Part shown: positions 39,531 through 50,896 of the stretch, piece by piece
Numbering within the stretch: the stretch's first letter is position 1
How the letters are laid out: each line of letters begins with the position of its first letter
Assembly (NCBI GenBank): GCA_945910005.1
Contig: OX246746.1
Location: 18,945,133 to 19,009,132, forward strand
Origin: Isoperla grammatica
Lineage: Eukaryota > Arthropoda > Insecta > Plecoptera > Perlodidae
Direction of reading: 5' to 3'
DNA: 64,000 nt
Translations under genes and position numbers: made by a program
Notes under the pieces: generated by a model
Told to the model about the DNA's origin: nothing
The model's database searches: none
What the model saw: the letters and a program-made list of their open reading frames with translations, nothing else

Positions 39531-41084
39531 ATATGAATTAGGTATAGAAATAGAACACGAAATAATGATAATATGTGTAATATTAAAATGTGTTGTAGAT
39601 CCTACATGAAGTTGTACCACCTTATAGCGCAAGCAGCATAAATAAATAAATAAAAATAACCAGACATTTTGAAATGCTTCCTTTTCCGTTCGGAGATACC
39701 CTCTCTCTGCATCTCATCCACGATATTTACAGTTTACGGATAGATTAGGGGGAAGCTGATAAAGGGAAGCTGATAAAGAAGGTCAGATCGACGCTGCTCA
39801 GCCACAGACATGAACTGTTGATGAAAACACAACTGTCAATCAAGAAACATTAAAAATCAAGCTAAGATGTCGGAAATGAAATAGTTAAACGGACGATACA
39901 GGTATCGTGGACATACATGCAATTCAACCGCTCTAGATAGTTACAACCGCTCGTACAATCAAGAAGGTATGTATGATAGCTGATAATCAAGCAGCCTTTT
40001 ATCTAGTAACGGTAAACGATGTCTTGTTCCCCGCTTAGAAGCTAAGTTGTTCAGGCCAGCACACATATTGAACTGCCCACCTTGTAACTGAGAAATGGTG
40101 ACATCCCTACCACGGTGAAGTAAATCTGTAATGTGCCGGTATGGGTGAACAGAAGCCGGACGCTAATAGAAGGTAATGTAGCATACATCGGGGTTTATTC
40201 ATACGAGAGGAAAGGGCATAATTTTTACTATTTTGCTTGAGCTAGCAAAGTGAAATGAAAAATGATGTAATTATTGCAAATGAGAAATCTGAAGTGGGGG
40301 ACTCATCCATCGTAAATTCCATGGTAGATTAGAATTATAGTTTTTTTAATTGACTGAGCACTTTATGTTTCTGTTAGCGCCTGCACATTTTTAACGATGA
40401 CAATTGCTACGTTGCAATCCAAAACTAGGTTCTGGAAATGTATATGATGATGTGACCTTGCAGAGAAAAGGGCATCGAACTGAAATTTACTTTTTGTTAC
40501 GGTTTGGTTCGAGAAAAATGTTGGTTTTGTTCTCCGAGTCTGATGAAAACTCGCGTATTAAATGTACCAGTTTAATAAATACAAGATACATAATAAATAT
40601 AAGTTAGGGTACAACCCGGTACACATACAAGAAATCAGAATGGACAAATCCTGTACATATTACACTTCTGCAAATTTCAAATTGTGACGTGAAGCTGTAG
40701 CATAAGACGAAAACGAAATCAGGCGCATTCGTTTCGTTGATGCTTCAGGCCATTTCAAATAACGATTTTCAGTTCGGGAATATTTTTTATTTTTATTTTT
40801 TGATGGGGGAGAGGTGGGGGGGGGGGGTCGGCTTTCGGCTCGAACCGGTTCGCCGCCCTGGACCCTCGCGCAATTCTGTCCTAGCCCCCCATGGTCCATG
40901 CACAAGACCACACGGCCGAGTGGGTACAGTCGGCTACAAAACAGACACAATCGTGTTTCGCTCCTTACGTCATTGTATTGATATATATATAAATACTTGG
41001 TTCAAATGCGATCAGCTATGCCGTCAAAATATGTACGTGTGTCTTATAACACGCTACATACAATATGGCCGCACGGGCAAGACG

Positions 41085-41180
41085 GTTCATTAGCTCGCCG
41101 GGTTCAGGTTCGATTCCCACAACTGGAAATCCTGACTGGTAGTTATACATCCGAGGAGCTGTTTCGCTTTTGTTTTGAAT
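41085..41180 (+). repeat. Diverged SINE-like fragment with B-box
   Basis: GGTTCAGGTTCGATTCCC is followed by ACAACTGGAAATCCTGACTG, which is similar in order to family B (B-box, then a CCGGCAGTTCTGACTG-like segment). Confidence 0.35.
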
Positions 41181-41481
41181 TTTGGATTAGCGGATGATTC
41201 TGAATTGGTAGGAGTGACACAATAAATTCCTACGTTTTTTATGCAACGTAAACTTGTAACGTCAAATGCGATAACCAGTGATTATTCACACCTAATTAGT
41301 CAGTAGGTGAAAGTACATTAGGATGTTGACATAAAAGGCAAGTGTAAACATCGAATTTGAAATGATTGTATGTCTTACCTCGCTTATCAGCAAAATACGC
41401 CTTCAGCTTTTCCTTTATCTAATCTACTTATCTACTACAGTCGGTCATCATGGCACTGTATACAAGTGTAATACAATTTGC

Positions 41482-42788
41482 CAGTGTTGGGTAGGAACGG
41501 ATTTTTTTAGTTCCGTTCCTTGGAACTAGTTCCTTTTTAAGGAACTAAGGAACGGTATAGTTCCTTTTTTCCAACCAGGAACTGTGGAACGCCATCGTTC
41601 CAATTTTCCAGGAACTGTAACTTATTTTCATAAGTTCCTTTTATTTTTACTTGACTGTATAAGCTTGAAGGACCAAAGCGCCAAAACATAGTTTACTTAC
41701 AAGATGACAGAAACGAGAAATCTAAAACAACTTTTTTTGTAATATTTCATTCTTGTCTACCCATCCCAACCCTCCACCTGCTACGCCACCCCCGCGTGGG
41801 GTCTCCAATTAGGCGCACACCGGCACAAGTCGAAGACCCGAAACCGGTGACTAATCCCAAATCGCTCGTGCGGAATAAGCGTATCATGTCACTTATAACT
41901 GACCAACCGTCCAACCCCTCCTAATACACAAGTGTGAGAGCAACTCAGACTGTCATTCCGAAATCAAACAAAACATGAAATATATCACTTGTCAACCCAT
42001 CACTTCGAATTCATTGGAAACGGGAAGGCTTTGATGATGAAAGATGTGGTCCGAGTGGGGTGGGGGAGAAGTTATTTAGGGGCAAGGAGCTATCTCAATA
42101 TTCACTGATCTATTCAATTCTTTGCGACAAGTGCATGTGACAACATCGCTGTCTCTTTCGATCGTTTTGTTATAATGTCTGGTGTTCGTGGCGATAACAT
42201 ACTGCCCTTTAAAAAATACAGGCCATTTTTTTTCCGGGCGAAAGTGATATTTCGGCGACGAAGAAAATTTTTCGGCAAAATGCTTGCTTTGTTTACCAGT
42301 TAATAAAGTAATCGGTGCTTCGAGGTCATCGCCAGCCAATCTAAAGAAGCACAAGCATTAATTGATTCCTACAAATCTCAACCATATTTTAGCGTTATTT
42401 GCGAACCCTTGGCATTGAATTTAATTGAAAAAATTTAAATTAAATTAATTATAATAGTTATTAATAATTAATGTAAATTTTAATGCATTAAGAATTGACA
42501 ATATAAAATAACCTCTTACTTTTAGTCAGTGTTCTTGGTATATATAATGCATACACCCGGATAATAACCATTGAGTCGATGGTTAGTATCCCGCTCGGCA
42601 ATATCCAAAGAAAAATGGTTGTTTGCAGAAAGGAACTATTTAAGAACTTAGTTTCATTTTGAAAGGAACTAAGGAACGCCCCAGTTCCTTTTTTTTAGAG
42701 GAACTTGGAACTGGAAAGAGTTCCTTTTTCCTTGCGTGGAACTGGAACTGGAACTAGGTCCATTTTTTAAGGAACTTACCCAACACTG
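41482..42788. mobile_element. hAT-like non-autonomous element with GGAAC-rich ends
   Basis: A 1307 bp element flanked by exact CAATTTGC copies at 41474-41481 and 42789-42796. The termini are CAGTGTTGGGTA and the inverse TACCCAACACTG, typical of hAT elements. Subterminal stretches of about 160 bases at each end are full of GGAAC/GTTCC words. The middle has no recognisable transposase, so it would need one supplied from elsewhere. Confidence 0.9.
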
Positions 42789-43657
42789 CAATTTGCACAT
42801 ATCTTGGAATACAAGAAATCCTCTGGCAAGTGCTTTTCTACAGGTAGAAAATAGCTAGACGGCGGTAACGCCCACCTCATTCGAATAGTGTGGTGTGCTT
42901 ATTGCCTCCACAGTCTTCTTCGCATGACTGGTGAGAGTGAGAGATAGGCTCATTAGTCACAAGATATACTGGGGTAAAAGAATCCCTCCCCCACCCCTAA
43001 CCCCACCTCGCTCAGACCAGACACATTTCGTGCGCCAACTTCACACTTCCAGGACTCAAATTTAGGGGGGAAGGGAAGAGCAATTTTGATACTCTTAGAT
43101 TCGATTGGTTTTATAGTTTGGCAATACCATGTCAGAATCCGAGACCCCTTCTATAAACAACATAAACGTTGGAACTTCCCCGATCGTAATGAGTTTGAAA
43201 GTGTGGCCAATAGACAGGCAAATGTAATTACATTGAAACGAAATTCTCCGACAATTCCGATGTTCTTGTTGGGTGGTTACGTGATGCAGTTGTTGGCAGA
43301 TGTGGCGTCCCTTTATTGCTGTATCTATTGATACAAGGGATCCTCCCAGTCTGACTAACTAAACAGACCACTGAGTACCACCCCATATGTTGAAGTTCGA
43401 CACCAGTACTTTGTTTAATAACACCCTACGTGTTTAGCCCATGGCTGAAGAACGACGATCTCGTACCAAAATAAGTATATGCGAGCGTCGTTCTTACTCT
43501 CAAAGGCATTGGATTGAAGTATAGAGATATCAATAGCTGACAGAATACACAAGAGCGAGCCAGGGCTAGTGGGGTTCAAACCCCGGCAAACTGACTTCGT
43601 GCCGATGTTTTCCTCAGTCATAAAGATAAAACCAATGTGGATGACAGGCTGGCTTAC

Positions 43658-44443
43658 CTTCTGCGCTTTGCACATCGTGTTGATAGCCTGCACGTCGTGA
43701 CTGGTATGTCTGGTGTCGTGGAGGCACAGAGGACACACAGGCACCTTGCACACCATGCAGTACATGGAGAGGGCCTCATCTTCATGTTCAGAGCATTGTA
43801 CATCCTTGCTCTTCGTCTTCGTCCTGAGTATGGCACGACCCTGCATGGGCTCCACGAGTGTGTGCTTGGCCAAGGGTCCGCGTGACGGGTGACAATTCTC
43901 GCGACAAACATCACAATACAAGACCTCGCACTGTTCACACATGAGTGTCGCGTCGGCGGCAGGGTCTGTCTCACACAATTGACATTTGAACGTTAGGTTC
44001 CTCGTCTCTCCATACTTGTCCACGATCGTTTGCATAGCCCGGTACTTATGCAAATTATGAGCCCCGTTCTCATCGAAGTAAACAACTTTGTGGCATGTCG
44101 GACATGCCACCGACAACGCGCTACTCGCTAAGGGTGGGAATAATATCCCCTGAATGTTTGGCGTACCTACATAACTGTTAGGACGACTGTTGCAGACGAC
44201 ACCACTGTCAGTTTCACTCAAGATGGATAGTTTGTCAACTTCTTGGTAGTCAGCCGCCCCCGTGTCACTACCGCCGCCACCGCCTCCATTCTCAGCCTCT
44301 GACGGTGCCGACTGCACCGGATGCTGTGAAGCTGGTTGTTGCAGATGAACAGCACAATTCAAGCAGAGGGTGTGGTAGCATGGTAACAATACCGGATTAT
44401 TAAAGAATTGTTTACAAGCGGGACACCGCAGCTCGTCCTCCAT
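43658..44443 (-). CDS. TRIM9: TRIM9-type E3 ubiquitin ligase, first coding exon (partial gene)
   Basis: This exon encodes the N-terminal 262 residues of a TRIM9/TRIM67-class (C-I TRIM) ubiquitin ligase, a family known for neuronal axon guidance and synaptic roles. Numbering from the ATG at 44443, the RING zinc ligands are C7, C10, C22, H24, C27 and C30, then C114 and C117 (CPTC) after an insert of about 80 residues; this interrupted RING is a family hallmark. The insert has a glycine run and the conserved SYVGTPNIQGILFPP segment. B-box 1 starts at C154/C157 and B-box 2 at C217/H220. The exon ends at AAG|gtaagc (43658/43657) in phase 0, before the expected coiled coil. The frame is open to a stop at 44576-44578, but the only in-frame ATG is at 44443, with A at -3 and G at +4, and other arthropod TRIM9 proteins start in the same way. 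The coiled coil, FN3 and SPRY exons are not in view. The gene is divergent from L2HGDH. Confidence 0.93.
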
Positions 44444-44660
44444 ACTCGTCACCCAGCTCGACTCGACTGGCGTTGTTGTAGTATTTGCCGTAGTAGTCGC
44501 GCTCACGGTGGTAGGAGTGCCATTGTTTGCCGTGCGTGATGGGCGCCCGGTCGGCGCACGCGATCGAGGCGCAATCTAGTAGCAGGAGCGAGAAGTGCGC
44601 CGCCGTAAAGTTTCGACAGCTCGCCAACAGGGGCGCTCTATGATCACGTACAGCTATCAC
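44444..44660 (-). promoter_or_regulatory. TRIM9 5' leader / CpG-rich start region
   Basis: The sequence just upstream of the TRIM9 start codon is clearly richer in G, C and CpG than the flanking intron and intergenic DNA, as expected for a 5' UTR or promoter-proximal stretch. An in-frame stop lies at 44576-44578. I cannot place a transcription start or a TATA box with confidence. More 5' UTR exons further upstream are possible. Confidence 0.4.
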
Positions 44661-46301
44661 ATTGATCACGTCATTGTCACATTGTTTGTTTATTTTTGTT
44701 TAGACGTTTACCACAGATGGAGTCAACGTGCTTCACCTTGCACGAGTGTTTCTTTAATACAATGAAACAATTTTTTATTTTATCACATTTGCAAAAACCA
44801 TTATATAAAATAAAAATAGGACATTACATAGTAAAATGTTAAACCTTCCAATTTATTTAATTTAACTGTTATATTTTTTGGCTAGAGCAACGATCGTTCA
44901 CCTGTGCATCAAATCCAGCATAAACGATTAAGAGTTTGTCTACTACACACACAACGAATACGCATATAAATATTATGGTTAACACATTGGTTGGAGAGAG
45001 TAGAGACACAAAATGAGTTAAGAATATGCACGTACGTTGCCTTATGCTCAATTAATTTTAGTATCAATTGTAAAATTTAGTGTAGCCAGTCTCATTGTGT
45101 CCTAAATATTAGCTTAGTAGAGTGGGTGCTGCCTTAACATGTACCTTGCTCCCTCTACGTAGATAGACGCAACCTGTCTATATCCACTGACAAGCGAAGA
45201 CTGCCGTCTCACCAATTTTGTGTCTCGACTGGCGGTGATAATTTTAACAAACTATTATTTAAATTTCAAATTATTCTTCATTTGCACTAAAGACTAAAGA
45301 GTTTGACATTCTCGAAACAGTGACGCATTAAAACCAGTTACACAAGGGATAAAGGTAAGGTAAGGTATTGCCAAAATATTGTTACCGGAATTTGAATACC
45401 GGTACCATAAGAGTATAATAATATTGTATCTTCCACGACTAAATAGTTTACTGAAGGACTCAACTGATGAGACTGAGATGAGTTCCTCGACCTTGGTGAC
45501 CGATGCCGGCAAGAAGTCCATATTTCTACTCATCCCTATTCCGCATCCACGACAGTCTTGCTCATTTCTCTTTTATTTCATTTCATGCATACCTTTCTGG
45601 TCTATCTGATCCTTCATGAGACCCTCATTACAACCTAATATCGCCCACCATCTCCCGTTTACCCCCGGGATTCGGTAGACCGTAGCTCTGCCTGTCGTTC
45701 AATTCGAGGTGACAAAGGGGCCGACGTCATAACCTAGCAGTCAGTCAGTTAAGTACGTCGTCTCTTTTCTAATGGTTTGTTAAATCAATAACCAATGTTT
45801 TCGAGAGAACAATGCTTTGCGGGAAGTGCCTCGTTAGGTCCAGTCTTTGGAAAAATCAACAAACCCATTAAATAACCAGTAATAACAATACAAAAATAGA
45901 CAAAACGTGAGTAGAGGAGGAAATCAGGAAACCCATTATCGCTCGTCACCTTTCCCATCCGAATAATGATGTGATTAGCAGCTCCGTTTACATGGAGGAT
46001 TCGAACCGGGATTAAGTTGGGTTTTGAATTTTGATCCAATCCCAGTTAGTTCACTTCTCATATAAACACTTCCCAACGAGGATCAGATTCGTCAACCCTA
46101 CTCCCACAAAGTGCGGGAGCGAGTTGAAAGTATAGGTTGCAATTCCAGTTGAATCTCTTCACGTAAACGAGTGAACAAGGATTGAATACTGTATGACATG
46201 TAAACGCAAGTGTTGAGAGTGGAGTTCCAACTCAATCACAATATCACTCATGTCGTGTAAACGGGGTATTGCGGTTGCTCCAGCTAAAGGTTACCGATAG
46301 A

Positions 46302-46540
46302 GATGGCTCCGCTAAGCGGTAAGACGCGAGACTCTAATTCGGTAGGTCACCGGTTCGATTCCAGCAACCGGCAGTTCTGACTGAAGTTTTTTCTGAGGTT
46401 TTACTCAGTCGTAAAGGCAGCGAATGCAGGGACTGAGTTAGCCCTCCTCGGACATTCCTTCTTAACTATCCAAACGCCCTAATATATATATTTAAATAGT
46501 CACCTGAAGAGGGCCGCATCAGGTAAAGCTGGTGTGCACC
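46302..46540 (+). repeat. tRNA-derived SINE, family B (best copy)
   Basis: This is the most complete copy: A-box-like GATGGCTCCGCTAAGCGG, B-box GGTTCGATTCC at about 46352, then ACCGGCAGTTCTGACTGA, TTACTCAGTCGTAAAGG, CGGACATTCCTTCTT, and a tail with TTTAAATAGTCACCTGAAGA. It lies between TRIM9 and L2HGDH, so it could affect either promoter region, but I see no direct sign that it does. Confidence 0.7.
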
Positions 46541-46757
46541 CAGGGATTCCCACGAAAAATGATTACATAGGTTTTCTAATCCATGAGACAAACGCAAGAA
46601 TATAAAAACACTATCTGATGGACTAATATTGATAGATGCGGAGGAAGGACGATCACATGCATCTGTGCCATATACGGGATTCGAGCACATGTATGTTGGT
46701 CCCTTGCGGCTCGGACCTCACCCCCATTATACGGCGAGGTGAATCGAAGATTATATA

Positions 46758-46775
46758 GGGGGGGGGGGGGGGGGG
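46758..46775. repeat. Poly-G run, 18 bases
   Basis: An uninterrupted G run about 270 bases upstream of the L2HGDH start codon. Confidence 0.95.
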
Positions 46776-46889
46776 CATTCAATCACAACGATGTGCAATT
46801 TGTGAGGAAGAATGTCTTCTTGCGTGCACCGGTCACCTCGGGCAAGAAGCGAGATAAAGATTTACATACACCCTCATATCTTCACTTGC

Positions 46890-47041
46890 GTTTATCTTAT
46901 CTCTTTAGTCTTTACCCGTATCGGTATATTGCCCAACCTGTTTGCTGGAGCGTGCGTGTAAGTGTTGGTTACCCTTCGTCTACCGCGCAGTCGCAGTAGC
47001 TGTCTCGTCCCCCCACTCCTGAACAGCCCAGCTGTTCCAAC
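46890..47041 (+). promoter_or_regulatory. Probable L2HGDH 5' UTR / promoter-proximal region
   Basis: This is a comparatively GC-rich stretch directly upstream of the L2HGDH start codon, and its base composition changes from the AT-rich flank. The start context is AACATGG, with A at -3 and G at +4, which is favourable for initiation. No TATA box or initiator can be assigned by eye. Confidence 0.35.
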
Positions 47042-47166
47042 ATGGCAGCTGTGCGGTTGGGTGGGCGTAACCATCTCTGTTTTCGAACAATTCTGCGGAA
47101 AAGTGAGCTAAACAATGGCGAGAAACACATCGATAAATTGTCGGAATACTGTTGTTATTCAACAAG
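47042..47166 (+). CDS. L2HGDH: L-2-hydroxyglutarate dehydrogenase, exon 1 (mitochondrial leader)
   Basis: The ATG at 47042 opens 41 codons plus two bases, ending at ACAAG|gtacgt. The peptide starts MAAVRLGGRNHLCFRTILRK: arginines and a lysine at 5, 9, 15, 19 and 20, hydrophobic residues between them, and no acidic residue in the first 20, which is the profile of a mitochondrial presequence. The two leftover bases (AG) join the first base of exon 2 to make a serine codon and keep the frame. This is why I accept an exon 3.75 kb from the next one. Leaders are poorly conserved, so the assignment rests on position, start context, donor and phase. Confidence 0.75.
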
Positions 47167-47441
47167 GTACGTGTAAATTAATATTTCGTTGCGTTGGTAT
47201 TGTTAGTATGACGTGAAGAGAAGAGCCACTGCATGAGACAAACAACATGTACGTAAGAGACATTGACAAGAGTGCAACGTACACTGTTGCTATTTGTGTT
47301 CGGTATCTTGAACAATCGCCACAGCAGACGATGCAGCTGACAAACTTGAGTTGTAGAAATAATATTGTCATTGTGGCCACACTTATATCAGCAGTATGGC
47401 TATCATTGAGCCGGTGTGCGTGGGTGTAAGTAAGAGGAACT

Positions 47442-47461
47442 CCCCCCCCCCCCCCCCCCCC
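47442..47461. repeat. Poly-C run, 20 bases
   Basis: An uninterrupted C run in L2HGDH intron 1. On the transcribed (sense) strand it is C-rich. Confidence 0.95.
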
Positions 47462-47781
47462 AGCGCCTTGCCTTATAACGCCGGGACGTTCGAATCGATT
47501 TCATCTTCATCCAATCACAGGACGCGATTTTAGCACTCAAATAAAAGACGAAGAAGTTTTGCTATTGAATGGACTTCAGACAGACTTTACAAGGAGGCTA
47601 ATTGAGACGATCTTGAGCTATAGGGGCACGACGAGTAATTCGATATTGGTACGTAGCCTATACCCCTATCGACTTGAACTGTGTGAACCACGGATCACAG
47701 GCTTTATGATGTTTTGAATGCATTGTTTTATTTTATTACGAACTCAACAACAAGATCATAAATAAATAAATAGAAATAAAT

Positions 47782-47885
47782 ACACATTTAGAGTCTACCC
47801 ACTCAGTAACGAAACTGATTTTCAGTGGAGGACTTTAATTTAAAGCGACTAAACCAACCCTGTAGGCTCCGAACACCATCCATCG
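47782..47885. mobile_element. Single arm of the 8351-8752 foldback family
   Basis: It contains CACATTTAGAGTCTACCCAC, GAAACTGATTTTCAGTGG, GGACTTTAATTTAAAGCGAC and AACCAACCCTGTAGGCTCCG in the same order as the left arm at 8351-8499. No second arm is seen nearby. Confidence 0.75.
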
Positions 47886-48097
47886 TATGACTGGGAGAGT
47901 TTCTGTCCATTCTACCCCAAGCCCGAACACAAGACGTACAATTTTCAAGAGAGTACTCCAGAAGTCGCCCCCCCCCCCCCCTCCCCCTTCCCCAGTTGCT
48001 TACCAAATTCACTGTTTTTTTTATCAATCGCGGTTCTTGGTTTTCATTATGTGTATACAGCCACTTACACATATTTCCTAAAATTGTCTAACTTTCT

Positions 48098-48113
48098 CCC
48101 CCCCCCCCCCCCC
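48098..48113. repeat. Poly-C run, 16 bases
   Basis: The third C run of L2HGDH intron 1; a 14-base run lies at 47968-47981. Confidence 0.95.
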
Positions 48114-50449
48114 TCCCTAACCCATTTGAAAAAGAGTTCCTACGCGCCTGCTTTTCAAGCTGGTTTCAAACTATAGTTAGTTCCGTCCTTGTTTTTGCAA
48201 CCTGCATCTAAACTCACCACACTAGACGGCAAACTTGTAACTTGTGACCTGTCACCGCTCACGTTACAAAGATGTGCAGTAAGAGAGTAAGAGAGACGTG
48301 CACACGCTAGACTTCGAGATGTCACTGACCCCGGTGTGTTCCTGAGCAGAGTTGATGCTGACTTATTCCTGACCATTGTAAACGTCCTGCGCTAAAGTAA
48401 CCTCCCCCATAGACACTAGACACTAGTTTTGAGAATAATTATAATGTATGTTTTAAATGACGATAATAATAATATGGGTGTAGTGAGGGATGGGGTACAA
48501 AATAATTACAATAATAAATCCTCTAATAGAATTATCAATAAGCTAGTAAAGTATTGTAAGGCAGTAGACGTTCTTATTGTGCAATCTTGTGTTATACAAA
48601 CAGAAACGTCCACATTTAGCTGATTAGTGGTGACCATGCCACTCTGCCCACAAGACTAAACTGTCTACAGTAACAGCACGAAACTCCTGTAGTCCTATCA
48701 CTGAAAAAGAACAAGGTCAAAACCTCTGAACTCTCTTAAGTGACAACTCTTATAGGCGTGTTACGTCATCAAAGTCAAACCCACACCAATAAATAAGTAA
48801 TTTTGGGCTCTATCTCACTATTCGTTCAAAGTATCCCTCGGCAGGCAGCAATTAATGGTTACTTGTATTCTGTTTTATTACACATGTAAGTATTTAAATG
48901 TATTCTATAAATATAAGTATAACACAATATCTTGTGTCATACTATGTACTTACCCTAAAATATACTCCATAGGAATCTTCAAGAGACTGAAAATAAAACA
49001 AGTACAATTTTTGGCGGAGCAAACTTTACGTAAACATAACTAAACAAATAAATTGGTATTACATTTACAGTAAGAAGATCGTATCTTCAGTGCGGGGCAT
49101 ATCGATTCCATTATCAGCTTGGCTTTGCATCATATAACACAAGCAGTTGTATCTGCGTGGACGGTGCCACTTTGGGCACCAGCTGCCTTGGTTTCTCTTT
49201 CTCAGTGACGATATAGGAGACCTAAATAGCGGCTGTATGAATCTGTGGTTCACGGGTACACTGCGGATGGGGGGCGGGTTGTTCACTTGGCGGGTGAGGA
49301 CCGGGTGCGGGTTGATGAAAATCGGAATTTGTCAAAATAAAAAAGAATAAAAATATTTTATTTACTTGAAATCGTTGGAGTTGTATTGAAAATCGTAGGC
49401 TACTTGTGAAGGGAATTAATCTTTAAAATGATGCAAGTTTACACATTTTTTTTACTGATTCTAATTATTTGAATCAGCAAAAATATAATCACGCAATATA
49501 AAAACAAATATTATTAGGTGATTACATAAATACAAATTCATTAGAAAATGACATCGTAATTTTCCTATATTGTCTACATCTCACATTTACAGACAACATT
49601 ACAGAAAACTATGAAAGTATGGCAGGTGGCGAATGCGGGTGCAGTTTTGATTTCGCGGGTGCGGATACGTTTTTTTTTTTAATTGCGGGTTGCAGTTGCG
49701 GGTCAGTTGAGGGAAACATATTTCCAATCCGCACAAACGATAGGACAGCTCGACCTGAATCTCCGTTGATTGTCACCGCTTAATATAATATCATGTGACA
49801 CGTGACATGTAACGGATCTAGGTTACTGCAGCGTGCAGTAGGTCAGAGCGGAGCATTATTTCCTGAAACGGTTTAATAAATATCTGCAGACAGTATTCAT
49901 TTGTTGCACTTGAATCAGTTTGTTTTGATTCTAATCAATATGATTAGTTGTGAAGGAGAGAAACTAGGTGAAGCTGAAGGACATACATTTTCTCATATCA
50001 GTCTTTCCTCTCAATCGCACGTAGATGGAATCGAATCTTCTTTCTCGTATAAGCACTGATACAACACAATATTATTACACGTTCTTTCTAGGGTGAATAA
50101 AGAGAAAAATGGAGAGAGAACCCCTTAAATATAGAGTTACAATTTTATGGAACAACTTCCAAACTCATTTAAAAGGTATGGGTAGACAATTGTACCTTTT
50201 AGGAAGAGATACAGAAAGTAAGTTTCAATTTTTAAGCAAATAATCTGAGGACAAAGGACGTATTGCAACAATATGATTTGCCCAATCCTTGATCCACCAT
50301 TATAGTACTATTTTATTACTACTTTACTTGCTTTAAAATCACGTCAAATCAAAGGTGTTTATTAGATACATAATATTCAAAAAAGTGGTTACTAACCAAT
50401 ATTATGTTGCATATGAACTGCCAACGGGATTAACAACATTTCAAAAATT

Positions 50450-50645
50450 GCAATCATTACAGTTGTCGATTTGTAAAACAATTAATTATTAATTCTTTAA
50501 TTTGCTTCCAAAATAACAACCATAAGGATTAAAATATTTGAAACTTTTTTAATCCGGTGTTAAGCTCCTACGAAGCTGAATGTAAGTTAGTAGTAACCAC
50601 TTTTTCAATATTGCGCAGCGTTTTCAAGATATTAATATTGAGATT
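50450..50645. repeat. Dispersed repeat, copy 2
   Basis: Counterpart of 13876-14078, with AATTAATTATTAATTC, GCTTCCAAAATAACAACC, AAGGATTAAAATATTTGAAA, AACCACTTTTTCAATATTGC and TTTTCAAGATATT. Confidence 0.6.
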
Positions 50646-50733
50646 ATACTCAACCATCATGTGAGATCTTTCGAGTCGCTTGCGGTAGGGTTGACTCAAG
50701 ATATTCCTTCGGTTATCTGGATGCATTCTACTA

Positions 50734-50896
50734 CAGTTGTCCCAAGACTACATTACACATGCTTTCGTCACAGACGACTGGTTCGTAGCCAATCAGCGAT
50801 CGGTATTGGCCCGGGTGTGTCTCGGGCGGTTCGCTGGTTGGCTACGACTGCCCCGGATGTGACGAAAGCAGGTGTAAAGTAATCTTGGGTCCACTA
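50734..50896. mobile_element. Palindromic MITE, copy A (next to L2HGDH exon 2)
   Basis: The core pairs CCAAGACTACATTACACATG on the left with the complement of AGTAATCTTGG on the right, and pairing continues inwards (GCTTTCGTCACA against TGTGACGAAAGC, then CGTAGCCAATCAGCGA against TCGCTGGTTGGCTACG). Almost the whole element can therefore fold into one hairpin. Weaker pairing extends to 50734 and 50896, where TA dinucleotides flank both sides, which would suit a Tc1/mariner-type MITE. The right end is about 20 nt from the exon. Confidence 0.8.

Larger units (their letters stand above)
1..43657 (-). other. TRIM9 intron 1 (partial, inferred)
   Basis: The TRIM9 exon ends in a good donor at 43657. 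I found no downstream TRIM9 exon on the minus strand (the expected coiled-coil, FN3 or SPRY sequence), so this whole stretch is inferred to be intron running off the left edge. It holds SINE-like copies, several inverted-repeat DNA elements, tandem repeats and homopolymer runs, listed separately. Its open frames are short, of random-looking composition, and resemble no family I know. A short missed exon cannot be excluded. Confidence 0.6.
44661..47041. other. TRIM9-L2HGDH divergent intergenic region
   Basis: No gene is visible here. The region is mostly AT-rich, with a SINE-like copy at about 46302-46540, a poly-G run at 46758-46775, and a patch at about 45980-46265 where several TTTACATG/CATGTAAACG-like words recur in both orientations, suggestive of an eroded inverted-repeat element. 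The last ~150 bases before the L2HGDH start are more GC-rich and probably contain its promoter and 5' UTR. Confidence 0.5.

Noticed and set aside
42076..42354. Minus-strand open frame inside the hAT-like element
   Set aside because: It shows no transposase features (no BED finger or hAT dimerisation motif) and is short. The element is most likely non-autonomous.
43415..43657. Continuation of the TRIM9 reading frame past KAQK
   Set aside because: The frame runs through a strong gtaagc donor into sequence unlike TRIM9. It is intron read-through.
44444..44506. A longer TRIM9 N-terminus beginning at 44506
   Set aside because: The codon at 44504-44506 is GTG, not ATG, and no in-frame ATG lies between the upstream stop (44576-44578) and 44443. 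Family proteins start at the equivalent of 44443.
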